Assembly (NCBI GenBank): GCA_030830565.1
Contig: JAURMR010000022.1
Location: 1-48,325, forward strand
Reading direction: 5' to 3'
Source of the DNA: Acidimicrobiales bacterium
Lineage (GTDB): Bacteria > Actinomycetota > Acidimicrobiia > Acidimicrobiales > Acidimicrobilacustridaceae
DNA length: 48,325 bases
The stretch's first letter is position 1. The number at the start of each line of letters is the position of its first letter. The notes under the pieces were generated by a model, which worked only from the letters and a program-made list of their open reading frames with translations, was not told the origin of the DNA and made no database searches. A program made the translations under genes and the position numbers. This document shows, in pieces, positions 1 to 8,315 of this stretch.

Positions 1-270
1 GATCACGACTCGTACCTTCTCCCCATTCTCGTTCCGGCAAGCCGAATCGCGAATGAGCACGGGGAAGGCCGTTTGCGGTGATCGCCCGCACTGGCTTTTT
101 CGTCCTCTGTTCCGTTTTCAAGGAGCACGACCCGAGGAAGCTCAGTCACTGAGGACCGGCCAGAACTCGGTGCACCCGAAGGTGCGGCAGCCGACGAACG
201 ATTTCGCCGGAAACAACTTGGCTACCGGAACTGCTTCCGATTGTGGAAGCCGCCTCAGGAGCGGAGAGCC
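1..270 (-). other. rRNA operon leader region (16S presumably just beyond the edge)
   Basis: There is no credible protein gene in the first 480 bases; the short open frames are chance. The minus strand carries the promoter, a GCACC-TTCG-GGTGC hairpin (185-172) with a classic stable tetraloop, a GCTTCC/GGAAGC hairpin near 247-232, and the boxA-like motif. None of the conserved 5' end of 16S rRNA is visible, so the gene itself must lie left of base 1. tyrS immediately upstream of rrn is an inference from this leader. Confidence 0.55.
111..127 (-). promoter_or_regulatory. boxA-like antitermination / rRNA leader motif
   Basis: The minus strand reads TGCTCCTTGAAAACGGA. This resembles the boxA core (TGCTCTTTAA in E. 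coli) and the ctttgagaactc motif found in actinobacterial rRNA leaders. BoxA recruits the NusB/S10 antitermination complex, and nusB lies at 44179 in this window. It indicates that the sequence leaving the left edge is a pre-rRNA leader. Confidence 0.6.
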
Positions 271-299
271 ACTCTAGCGAGTGGGTCCGACCTACGCAA
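271..299 (-). promoter_or_regulatory. Probable rRNA operon promoter
   Basis: On the minus strand a -35-like TTGCGT (299-294) is separated by exactly 17 bases from a -10-like TAGAGT (276-271). It lies in the gene-free region downstream of tyrS and about 145 bases before a boxA-like element, which is where an rRNA promoter would be expected. The elements were read by eye. Confidence 0.55.
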
Positions 300-393
300 C
301 TCGACAGCGCAAGAAGCTCACGCATGTCGAAATCAGGGGGTCGACCTCCCCAGTGCGGCACTGCCGCCCCGAGGTGGTCAGAGCAAGATAGCC

Positions 394-411
394 GCACTCG
401 ACGACGAGTGC
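394..411 (-). terminator. Possible tyrS terminator hairpin without U-tract
   Basis: GCACTCG and CGAGTGC form a perfect 7-bp stem with an ACGA loop, about 70 bases after the tyrS stop codon and before the putative rRNA promoter. No T-run follows on either strand, so this is at best a U-less actinobacterial-type terminator. Confidence 0.35.
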
Positions 412-482
412 ACATCGATACCCCATGACGTTCGGCACATCGTCAAAATCGGAGTGGCCGAGCGCCCATAGAGAGAAGTCAC

Positions 483-1757
483 CTAGTGCAAATACTTCAG
501 AACAAAACGGTGTTTTTTACCCCTGCGGGCCATCGCGTAGCCATCGGCGCTGAAGTCCTCCGAGGCGAGACATTGTCCTTCGGTGACTGCGACATCGTTC
601 AGAGAAAGTCCAGATTGGGCAACGAGGCGTCGGCCTTCGCTCCGGGAAGCGAGGGCTCCATGATCGGCAAGAAACTCCACCAGATCTCGACCGATATCAG
701 CCGAAGAAACCGGCAAAGTCGGGAGGCTCGAGGCCAAATCGACCCAGTCAGCGGCGCTGAGTTCATCGGCAGATCGGGTGAATCCTTGGGATGCACCAGC
801 AGCCCGATCAGCTTCCGCCTCACCATGGACCAATGCGGTTACCGAGCGCGCCAGCAGTTGCTGTGCCCGTCGCTGACCTGGGTCGGCGGTGTGCTCTGCC
901 ATGGCCGAAGCGATCTCTTCAAGGGGAACCAAGGTCATTTGCAGAAGGAATCGCTCGACGTCGCGATCATCAACATTCATGAAGTATTGGAAGAACGTAT
1001 AAGGCGAGGTTCGATCAGCCGACAACCAAACGGCACCGTCAACGGACTTGCCAAATTTTTGACCATCGGCGCGAGTCACTAATGGGACGGTGAGTCCATG
1101 CACATGCGCTCCTTCAGTGCGACGAATCAAATCGATACCAGCAGTGATATTTCCCCACTGATCTGAACCTCCGACCTGCAATTCCACCTTCAATTCATTG
1201 AATAAATGGTGGTAATCGTTGGCCTGCAACAACATGTAACTGAACTCGGTGAACGAAATGCCGGCATCGGATTCAACCCGGGATTTCACCGACTCCTTGG
1301 CAAGCATCGTGTTTACCGTGACGTGCTTGCCAACATCGCGAAGGAAGTCGAGGACCCCAAGCGGCGCGGTCCAGTCGCGGTTATCGACCAAACGAGCTTG
1401 GGTTGCACCCGGCGTGAAATCGAGCAGCATCTCGAGCTGCGGTTTGATCGCAGCGAGATTCGCGTCGAGGGTCGCGGCATCGAGCAGATTTCGTTCCGAT
1501 GATCGACCGCCGGGGTCGCCGATCATTCCGGTAGCTCCCCCAGCCAATGCCACTGGCTGATGGCCAAAGAGTTGGAACCTGCGCAAGAGCAACAATGGCA
1601 CGAGGTTTCCCACATGCAGGCTGTCAGCGGTGGGATCGAATCCGGCATAGACCGCAACGGGCCCCTGCCCAAGTCGGTCACGCAACGCATCAATGGCGGT
1701 CGTGTCGTGGATCAGACCACGGGCACGGAGATCTTCAAGAATGTCAGCGGTACTCAC
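483..1757 (-). CDS. tyrS: Tyrosyl-tRNA synthetase
   Basis: A cytoplasmic class I aminoacyl-tRNA synthetase that charges tRNA-Tyr with tyrosine. The 424-residue product has the usual bacterial length. HVGN at residues 48-51 is the HIGH motif, KFGKS in the last half is the KMSKS motif, QWGN lies in the tyrosine pocket, and the C-terminal ~70 residues look like an S4 RNA-binding domain. The start is a GTG at 1757 with a purine-rich GGGAGAGAG stretch upstream at a rather long distance, so the start is slightly uncertain. No T-box leader was recognised in the 122 bases before it. An rRNA leader follows downstream. Confidence 0.97.
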   Translation of the reverse strand: MSTADILEDLRARGLIHDTTAIDALRDRLGQGPVAVYAGFDPTADSLHVGNLVPLLLLRRFQLFGHQPVALAGGATGMIGDPGGRSSERNLLDAATLDANLAAIKPQLEMLLDFTPGATQARLVDNRDWTAPLGVLDFLRDVGKHVTVNTMLAKESVKSRVESDAGISFTEFSYMLLQANDYHHLFNELKVELQVGGSDQWGNITAGIDLIRRTEGAHVHGLTVPLVTRADGQKFGKSVDGAVWLSADRTSPYTFFQYFMNVDDRDVERFLLQMTLVPLEEIASAMAEHTADPGQRRAQQLLARSVTALVHGEAEADRAAGASQGFTRSADELSAADWVDLASSLPTLPVSSADIGRDLVEFLADHGALASRSEGRRLVAQSGLSLNDVAVTEGQCLASEDFSADGYAMARRGKKHRFVLKYLH

Positions 1758-1879
1758 AGGGGGTCACTCTCTCCCGTCTTGGGCCTCCAGTCCAGCCGGT
1801 TTCGGTCCGCTCGTGGCGGATACGCGAGTTCCATTTGCCCCGCTTTGCCACCGGGGATCCCACGGACAACAGTTGAGCC

Positions 1880-2440
1880 ATGGACCTCGATGACAACGTC
1901 TCCCCCGTCACCGACGATGAGGTTGAGCCATTGTCCTTTCGTGCTCACACCGCGCGGATCTTGGCCCTTCTCGCCGTCCTAGTGATCATGGGTCTTTGGG
2001 GATGGGCACTGTTCTTCCCCCCTTCCGACACGCCACCAGCGACATTGAAGGATCGAACCTTCCCTGACGCAGCAGAAACGATCTGCACGAACGCCGCAGC
2101 GCAGATGGCAGAACTCCCGAAGGCCTATACGACACGGAACCCGGCTGAACGCGCTGAGGTCATCGCCAAGACCGATGTGATCCTTTCCACGATGCTCGAC
2201 AATTTGGGCGCGATTACTCCCCCCGCCGATCCCAATGAAGCCGCAAATGTCACCGAATGGCTTGGCGATTGGCGCATCTATGTCGGCGATCGAGCCGCCT
2301 ATGCCACCGCACTCCTGAGCGATCCCGGTGCGCGCTTCTATGTGTCAGTGAAGGAGAAGCAACAGATCACGAAGCCGATCGACTTCTTCGCCACGATGAA
2401 CAAGATGTACAACTGCGTGACACCTGACGACATTGAATAG
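1880..2440 (+). CDS. Conserved hypothetical membrane-anchored protein
   Basis: The 186-residue product has an acidic N-terminus (about residues 1-18), one hydrophobic segment (about residues 26-46, ending GWALFFPP) and a soluble remainder that should lie outside the membrane. The soluble part has two Cys (in ICTNAA and YNCVTP) that could form a disulphide. I do not recognise a named domain. Similar single-span proteins seem to occur in Acidimicrobiia, but that is recollection, not a search. It is one of few plus-strand genes here, divergent from tyrS and convergent with the Nudix gene (15-base gap). The start lacks a clear ribosome site. Confidence 0.75.
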   Translation: MDLDDNVSPVTDDEVEPLSFRAHTARILALLAVLVIMGLWGWALFFPPSDTPPATLKDRTFPDAAETICTNAAAQMAELPKAYTTRNPAERAEVIAKTDVILSTMLDNLGAITPPADPNEAANVTEWLGDWRIYVGDRAAYATALLSDPGARFYVSVKEKQQITKPIDFFATMNKMYNCVTPDDIE

Positions 2441-2455
2441 CCGCTCGCCAAAGCC

Positions 2456-3100
2456 CTAGTTCTGGGCCTCAATGGTTCTGGCGAACTCGAGTCCACGCTG
2501 CGCCAGTCGAGTGACGCTCACGTCAACATTGAGCGAATCGAGATCTTCGAAGGTCACCCAGCGAATGTCACGAGATTCGTGATTTCGAACCGGTAGCGAA
2601 CCAGTCGGCGCCAGCACAACGAATCGGACGTCGTAATGAAGATGTGGCGCTTCTTTCGGCGGACGGACTTCATGGATATCGAGATCGATAACCGGGAGAG
2701 CAACCTGAAGTCCGAGAATTCCGGTTTCTTCAGTGGCTTCGCGCAATGCTGCCGCTGGAAGATTCGAACTTCCGTCGACATGACCACCGGGCTGTAACCA
2801 CTTTTCCAGTTTGGTGTGGAACAGCACAATGAATCGGTCAGTACCACGTTCGACAACGATCGCCGATGCCGTGAAATGCCCTGGCTCACACGTTCGATGC
2901 AGTGATTGCTCACCACGTTCGTTCGCGAATCTCAGCATGTCGTCGCGAACGACTCGCTGACTTGCATCGTTGGTTTCGTAGGAAGAAAGAAGATCGGTGA
3001 CGCGATCAATTTCGACTGTTGAGGCAAGCATCTGCTCGTTCAAGAGACGAGGCGTGCCGCCAGTTGGAGACGTACCGCCACCAACCGGCGCCTCGGACAT
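2456..3100 (-). CDS. Nudix hydrolase family protein
   Basis: A 214-residue protein with a Nudix motif in which REATEETGI is intact. The Glu normally 8 residues before that Arg appears to be Ser, while the preceding GGHVDG is typical of one Nudix subgroup. It should hydrolyse a nucleoside-diphosphate-linked substrate, which cannot be named from sequence. The frame is open to 3148, but a start there would overlap argH by 47 bases. The ATG at 3100 sits one base after the argH stop (TGAGATG), so translation is probably coupled to argH and it forms the tail of the arginine operon. Confidence 0.85.
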   Translation of the reverse strand: MSEAPVGGGTSPTGGTPRLLNEQMLASTVEIDRVTDLLSSYETNDASQRVVRDDMLRFANERGEQSLHRTCEPGHFTASAIVVERGTDRFIVLFHTKLEKWLQPGGHVDGSSNLPAAALREATEETGILGLQVALPVIDLDIHEVRPPKEAPHLHYDVRFVVLAPTGSLPVRNHESRDIRWVTFEDLDSLNVDVSVTRLAQRGLEFARTIEAQN

Positions 3101-3101
3101 C

Positions 3102-4478
3102 TCAGGCACGAGCGCTATCGCGATCCACCTGCGCGCTGAAGGCGGCAAGTTGCGCCGCTACCGGCTGCGGACCCCCGCCACCGGGTGTCGTGCGGCGCGT
3201 TACGGCGACTCCTGGATCAACGAGAAAGACAGCGTCAGGGCCCAGTTCCGGCGAGGCAGAAACCAGATCCCGAAGCGCGATCCCCTCGTCGAGACTCCTA
3301 CGAACCAACGCGCCGACAATGGCGTGTGCATCTCGGAACGGTGTTCCGTTCGCGACAAGCCATTCAGCAAGATCGGTCGCCGCCGCTGTGGGCGCATTCG
3401 CTGCCTCGGCCATGGCATCAAGTCGGAACGTCGAAGAAGCCAGCAGGCCAGTCATTGCACCAAGGGCAAGGACCACCGTGTCGAGAGAATCGAACAGCGG
3501 TTCTTTGTCTTCTTGCAGATCGCGGTTATAAGCGAGCGGCAATGCCTTGAGCGTCGCAAGAAGGCCAGTGAGGTTTCCGATGAGACGGCCGGTCTTTCCG
3601 CGAGTGAGTTCGGCGATATCGGGATTCTTTTTCTGCGGAAGCATCGACGAGCCCGTCGAGTACGCGTCGGCGAGTCCAAGGAATCCAAATTCATCGGTCG
3701 ACCACAGGATGATCTCCTCGGCCAGACGCGACAGGTGCACACCGAGAAGCGCGAGATCGAACAGCGATTCAGCGACAAAGTCACGATCACTCACTGCATC
3801 AAGCGAGTTTTCGAAGACGCCGGCAAATCCAAGATCGGCTGCGGTTGCCGCTGGATCAAGCGGCAACGAGGAACCCGCGAGAGCGCCGGCACCTAATGGC
3901 GAAACGTCGAGCCGTCGACGGGCGTCAACAAGCCGATCGATATCGCGAGAAAGGGCCCAGCCGTGCGCGAGCAGATGATGGGCCAGCAACACTGGCTGTG
4001 CTCTTTGCATGTGCGTATAGCCCGGAACCGCCGCTTCGCCGACTTCTTGGGCGCGCAGAAGTAACACCTTTTGCATAGAGATGACTTTGTCGATGACGAC
4101 GCCAAGTTCACGCTTCGTGAACAGGCGAAGATCGGTCGCAACCTGGTCGTTGCGACTACGACCGGTATGAAGCTTTGCTCCTGCGTGACCAGCTATTTCA
4201 GTGACACGACGCTCGACCGCTGTGTGAATGTCTTCGTCTGACGGTACGAAGACAAAAGTTTCGTCACGAAGTTCAACTTCAACAGCATCGAGCGCAGAAA
4301 GAACAGATGCACACTCGTCCTCGGTGAGGATTCCGGCTCGAGCGAGACCACGCACGTGCGCGCGAGAACCAGTGAGGTCGTCAGCGGCGAGACGCGAGTC
4401 GAAGGGAAGACTCACGGTGAACGCCATCAGTTCCTCGGCTGGTCCACCCTCGAACCGACCGTGCCAGAGCGTGCTCAT
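3102..4478 (-). CDS. argH: Argininosuccinate lyase
   Basis: Last step of arginine synthesis: splits argininosuccinate into arginine and fumarate. The 458-residue product has full family length and carries HTGRSRNDQ (104-112), YTHMQRAQP (154-162) and the fumarase/aspartase-superfamily signature GSSMLPQKKNPD (276-287), which includes the catalytic Ser loop. The ATG start lies 6 bases after the argG stop, with GGAAAG as a likely ribosome site. It belongs to the argCJBDFRGH unit. Confidence 0.98.
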   Translation of the reverse strand: MSTLWHGRFEGGPAEELMAFTVSLPFDSRLAADDLTGSRAHVRGLARAGILTEDECASVLSALDAVEVELRDETFVFVPSDEDIHTAVERRVTEIAGHAGAKLHTGRSRNDQVATDLRLFTKRELGVVIDKVISMQKVLLLRAQEVGEAAVPGYTHMQRAQPVLLAHHLLAHGWALSRDIDRLVDARRRLDVSPLGAGALAGSSLPLDPAATAADLGFAGVFENSLDAVSDRDFVAESLFDLALLGVHLSRLAEEIILWSTDEFGFLGLADAYSTGSSMLPQKKNPDIAELTRGKTGRLIGNLTGLLATLKALPLAYNRDLQEDKEPLFDSLDTVVLALGAMTGLLASSTFRLDAMAEAANAPTAAATDLAEWLVANGTPFRDAHAIVGALVRRSLDEGIALRDLVSASPELGPDAVFLVDPGVAVTRRTTPGGGGPQPVAAQLAAFSAQVDRDSARA

Positions 4479-4484
4479 GGATTG

Positions 4485-5684
4485 TTACTTTCCGTTGGTG
4501 GCGGTCGATTGACGAGCCGCCCACGTTTGAATGCCCAAGCCCCAAAGCTTTACGAAGCCCTCGGAATCGGCGTGATTGAACGTATCTTCCGCGTCGTAGG
4601 TGGCGAGTCCGTAGTCGTACAGGCTCCACGGGCTGCGACGTCCGACGACATAGCAACGACCGGGTTCAAGACGGAGTCGAACTTCGCCGGTGACGTACTG
4701 CTGCGTGGAATCGACAAACGCATCAAGCGCGTTCTTGAGCGGCGAGTACCACATTCCGTCGTACACAAGATCGGCGTAGCGACCTTCGAGCCGCTGCTTT
4801 TCGTGCATGACATCACGCTCGAGACACAGCGATTCGAGATCTTGATGCGCAAGGATGAGAGCGAGTGCGCCTGGTGCTTCGTAGGTTTCACGGCTCTTGA
4901 TGCCAACTCGACGATTCTCGACCATGTCAAGACGACCCCAGCCGTACCCACCGACGATTTCATTCATTTCAACAATGAGCGATGCCAATGACTTGGTAAT
5001 GCCATCGATCGAGACCGGGATGCCCTGCTCGAATCCGATGACAACCTCGCGAGATTCCGAGGCCTTCACCGTTGTCATTGACCACACACCTTCGGGCGGG
5101 CGTGACCATGGGTCTTCCATTTCGCCACATTCAATAGCGCGGCCATACAGGTTGTCGTCGATTGAGTAGAGCTTCTCTTTGGTCGCCAGAACTGGGATGT
5201 CGTGCTTCTCGGCGTAATCGATCGACATCTCACGCGTCATGCCCCAGTTACGAACAGGAGCGAGAATTTCAAGATCCGGAGCGAGGGCCCGTGTTGCGAC
5301 TTCAAACCGAACCTGATCGTTGCCCTTACCGGTGCAACCGTGAGCAACGGCGTCGGCGCCATGCAAACGAGCTGCTTCAACGAGGTGCTTCACAATGACT
5401 GGCCGCGAGAGCGCCGATACGAGCGGGTACTTACCCTCGTACAACGCGTTGGCCTTGAGTGAAGGCGCAAGAAATTCATCGGCGAACTGCTCGCGACAAT
5501 CAACGACGATTGCTTCGATTGCTCCGGCAGCAAACGCCTTTGCCTGGAGACCTTCCCAGTCGCCTTCTTGTCCAAGGTTGCACGCGACGGTGATTACCTC
5601 GACGCCGTAGTTCTCGATCATCCAGCGAACTGCGACTGAGGTGTCGAGACCGCCGCTGTATGCCAGTACCACTCGTTGTGCCAT
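4485..5684 (-). CDS. argG: Argininosuccinate synthase
   Basis: Joins citrulline and aspartate at the cost of ATP to make argininosuccinate. The N-terminal AYSGGLDTS (8-16) is the PP-loop ATP site; ALSRPVI and GCTGKGNDQVRFE are conserved family blocks. I place the start at the ATG at 5684 (399 residues, MAQRVVLAYSGG), which follows GGAAGAGCA, rather than the longer frame beginning at 5729 that would run into argR. There is a 41-base gap after argR with no clear operator. Confidence 0.98.
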   Translation of the reverse strand: MAQRVVLAYSGGLDTSVAVRWMIENYGVEVITVACNLGQEGDWEGLQAKAFAAGAIEAIVVDCREQFADEFLAPSLKANALYEGKYPLVSALSRPVIVKHLVEAARLHGADAVAHGCTGKGNDQVRFEVATRALAPDLEILAPVRNWGMTREMSIDYAEKHDIPVLATKEKLYSIDDNLYGRAIECGEMEDPWSRPPEGVWSMTTVKASESREVVIGFEQGIPVSIDGITKSLASLIVEMNEIVGGYGWGRLDMVENRRVGIKSRETYEAPGALALILAHQDLESLCLERDVMHEKQRLEGRYADLVYDGMWYSPLKNALDAFVDSTQQYVTGEVRLRLEPGRCYVVGRRSPWSLYDYGLATYDAEDTFNHADSEGFVKLWGLGIQTWAARQSTATNGK

Positions 5685-5725
5685 TGCTCTTCCTTCGTTG
5701 AATCGAATGCGGATTGGTGCTGGCC

Positions 5726-6214
5726 TCAAAGACCAGCGAGATCAGAAAGCTGTGCCGCAATTGTTGCGCCACCGACCTCGGCAGCAACGACAATCAAGAT
5801 TGTGTCGTCACCGGCAACAGTGCCGAGGATGCCAGCGAGGCCCGAGCGATCGAGAGCGGAAGCAACGACGTGAGCGGAACCCGGGGGCGTGCGAATCACG
5901 ACCAGATTGTCCGAGGTTGCAACCTCGACCACCCAGTCGCCGAAGACGCGGCGCAAATGATCCTCGGGCGCACGCTGTTCCTTTGGAAGGGCTGGAATCG
6001 CGTAGGCAGATTCACCGCCAGGCATCCGGACTTTGATTGCTCCGAGGTCTTCGAGGTCGCGGGAGACTGTCGCCTGTGTCGCAAGAACGCCTTCGTCGGC
6101 CAAGAGATCAACAAGAGCTTGTTGATTTGCGACGAACTGCGATTCGATGAGCCGGGCAACGAGGTGCTGACGCTGGGTCTTGCCCAACTTCGAAGGTTCT
6201 TTCGTGTCAGTCAT
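5726..6214 (-). CDS. argR: Arginine repressor
   Basis: Arginine-responsive hexameric transcription regulator. In the 162-residue product the N-terminal winged helix-turn-helix contains TQATVSRDLEDLG (46-58) with the Ser-Arg pair that contacts DNA, and the C-terminal oligomerisation/arginine-binding domain has GTVAGDDTILIVV. The start is the ATG at 6214, which overlaps the argF stop as ATGA; the longer frame would overlap argF heavily. Its probable target is the ARG-box-like palindrome upstream of argC (11442-11458), giving autoregulation of the whole operon. Confidence 0.96.
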   Translation of the reverse strand: MTDTKEPSKLGKTQRQHLVARLIESQFVANQQALVDLLADEGVLATQATVSRDLEDLGAIKVRMPGGESAYAIPALPKEQRAPEDHLRRVFGDWVVEVATSDNLVVIRTPPGSAHVVASALDRSGLAGILGTVAGDDTILIVVAAEVGGATIAAQLSDLAGL

Positions 6215-7110
6215 CGTTGCTCCATGAGCCACACGAGTGCACCGCGGGCTGCGTGCATCCGATTCTCGGCCTGAGGCCACACCCGACTACGTGAACCTTC
6301 GAGCACTGAATCGGTGACTTCTTCTCCCCTATGAGCAGGGAGACAGTGCATGAAGATCGCATCGGGCGCGGCAGCATTCATGAGTTCATCGGTGACAGTG
6401 AAGCCTGCGAACAACTCACGCCGCTTTGCCGACTCATCTTCTTGCCCCATTGATGTCCATACGTCTGTGTAGATCACGCTGGCGCCGTTGACTGCCTCGA
6501 ACGGATCGTTGGTCGCCGTGAAGTCAGCACCAGTTGCGACAATCCGAGCAACGTCGGCCTCGGAGAATCCGAATCCGACTGGTGTCGCGACACGCACCGA
6601 CATGCCAAGCATTCCGGCACCGAGAGCAAGACTGCGAGCAACGTTATTTCCGTCGCCGATGTAGGCCACGGTACGACCAGCAAGCGCGCCAACGCCGCCG
6701 AACTCGTCGGCCATCGTGAGAAGGTCAGCGAGCGCCTGCAATGGATGTGCTTGGTCAGAAAGCATGTTGACGACCGGAACCGAACTGACCGCTGTCATTC
6801 GTTCGAGTTTGGAATGTTCAAAAACTCGGGCACCAATCGCTGCGTGGTAGCAGCACAGCGTTCTGGTCACGTCTTCGACGGTCTCGCGAGTGTCGAGTCC
6901 GACCTCGTCGGGCCGAATCGTGAGTGGGTGTCCGCCCAACTGCACGACTGCCATTTCCATCGAGTTGCGGGTCCGAGCCGAAGGCTTCTCGAAAAGTAAC
7001 GCCATCCCGAGACCGTCGAGACTGCGCGGAACAGTCGCAGCGCGTCCGAGGTCGAGGATGTCGCCCAATTCCGTTGTCGAGAGGTCGTCGACCTCGAGCA
7101 GATGTCTCAT
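6211..7110 (-). CDS. argF: Ornithine carbamoyltransferase
   Basis: Transfers carbamoyl phosphate to ornithine, giving citrulline. The carbamoyl-phosphate motif SARTR (44-48), HPLQ (122-125) and the ornithine-side HCLP near residue 256 are all present. At 299 residues it is close to the family norm. The start codon follows the argD stop after 2 bases, and the 3' end overlaps argR by ATGA. Its carbamoyl phosphate must come from carAB, whose only copy seen here is in the pyr operon. Confidence 0.98.
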   Translation of the reverse strand: MRHLLEVDDLSTTELGDILDLGRAATVPRSLDGLGMALLFEKPSARTRNSMEMAVVQLGGHPLTIRPDEVGLDTRETVEDVTRTLCCYHAAIGARVFEHSKLERMTAVSSVPVVNMLSDQAHPLQALADLLTMADEFGGVGALAGRTVAYIGDGNNVARSLALGAGMLGMSVRVATPVGFGFSEADVARIVATGADFTATNDPFEAVNGASVIYTDVWTSMGQEDESAKRRELFAGFTVTDELMNAAAPDAIFMHCLPAHRGEEVTDSVLEGSRSRVWPQAENRMHAARGALVWLMEQR

Positions 7111-7112
7111 AC

Positions 7113-8315
7113 CTACGCCTTGGAGAGATGATCGGCGAGTACCGCCGAAAGGAGATCGACTGCTTGCGCAATCTCGGTTTCAGAAACAATTAATGGCGGG
7201 GCAAATCGGAGCGCGTTTGGAGACACTGCGTTCACGATGAGCCCTTGGGCAAGAAGATCGGCCGCAATCACCTTTGCATCGAGTCCGTCTGCAAGTTGCG
7301 CTGCCAGGAGCAAACCCAGGCCCCGCACTTCCACGACGCCGTCGACAGTGTCAAGAAGGTGACGGAATTCGGCTCCCGCGCGTTCGGCAAGTTGTGGCGC
7401 GTTCAGTCGCTCAAGGATTTGCAGCGTTGCGCGAGCGGCTGATGCCGCCAACGGTTGACCTCCGTAGGTCGTGCCGTGATCACCCGGTTGAAAAACCGCC
7501 GCCACATCACGCTTGGCCCAACACGCACCAATCGGCATGCCGTTACCAAGCGCCTTCGCCATCGTGACGACATCGGGTTCCACACCAAAGTGTTGGAAAC
7601 CAAACCATTCACCAGTACGACCGAGACCGGTTTGAATTTCATCGACGATCATGAGGAGACCACGCTCGTCGCAAAGACGGCGCACGCCCTCGAAGTACTC
7701 GGCGGTTGCCGGATGCACGCCGCCTTCACCCTGAATGGGCTCAAGCAGCACAGCTGCAACCGAGGGATCAATAGCGGCCTCTAGTGCGGCGAGGTCGTTC
7801 CAAGCCACATGCCGGAATCCCTCAGGCAACGGCTGGAATCCTTCCCACTTGGCGGGTTGACCGGTTGCATGCAACGCACCGAGGGTTCGGCCGTGGAACG
7901 AGCCGTACGCACTCACGATGCCGTAACGACCATGCCCGCCCCACTTACGTGCAAGTTTGATTGCGCATTCGATCGCTTCGGCTCCGGAGTTGGTGAAGAA
8001 GATCTGGCCTCCCCCGCCGAGCAACCGATCGAGCGTGATCGCGACATCGGTGCCAGGCACGGTGCCGTAAAGATTCGAAACGTGCACCAAGGTGCGCGCC
8101 TGTTCAGCAATGGCGTCTGCGATTTCGGGGTTGGCATGTCCGACACCGACGACGGCGATGCCAGCAAGGAAATCGAGATACTCGTTTCCATCCTCGTCCC
8201 AGAGTTTGCAACCTTCACCACGCACGATACGAACTGCCGGCGCGCCATAGGTCGGCATGAACGGACAGTGGTCGAGACCGACGGGTGCATGCATCACTTC
8301 TGAATGCGTGCTCAT
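7113..8315 (-). CDS. argD: Acetylornithine aminotransferase
   Basis: PLP-dependent class III aminotransferase converting N-acetylglutamate semialdehyde to N-acetylornithine. The 400-residue product has LLEPIQGEGGV, VDEIQTGLGRTG (cofactor-contacting Asp) and MAKALGNG, whose Lys carries PLP. ATG at 8315 overlaps the argB stop as ATGA. An 8-base inverted repeat (8293-8300 with 8328-8335) surrounds the start codon, which may make its translation depend on argB. A succinyl-diaminopimelate side activity is known in the family but cannot be judged here. Confidence 0.97.
   Translation of the reverse strand: MSTHSEVMHAPVGLDHCPFMPTYGAPAVRIVRGEGCKLWDEDGNEYLDFLAGIAVVGVGHANPEIADAIAEQARTLVHVSNLYGTVPGTDVAITLDRLLGGGGQIFFTNSGAEAIECAIKLARKWGGHGRYGIVSAYGSFHGRTLGALHATGQPAKWEGFQPLPEGFRHVAWNDLAALEAAIDPSVAAVLLEPIQGEGGVHPATAEYFEGVRRLCDERGLLMIVDEIQTGLGRTGEWFGFQHFGVEPDVVTMAKALGNGMPIGACWAKRDVAAVFQPGDHGTTYGGQPLAASAARATLQILERLNAPQLAERAGAEFRHLLDTVDGVVEVRGLGLLLAAQLADGLDAKVIAADLLAQGLIVNAVSPNALRFAPPLIVSETEIAQAVDLLSAVLADHLSKA

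Noticed and set aside
1758-1879. T-box leader before tyrS
   Set aside because: GGTGGCAAAGCGGG vaguely recalls the T-box core, but the conserved GGUGGNACCGCG sequence and specifier stem are absent.
1754-1948. A 64-codon minus-strand frame ending in a GTGA overlap with the tyrS GTG
   Set aside because: It opposes the N-terminus of the more convincing plus-strand membrane protein, has no recognisable domain and no clear ribosome site. A leader peptide cannot be excluded.
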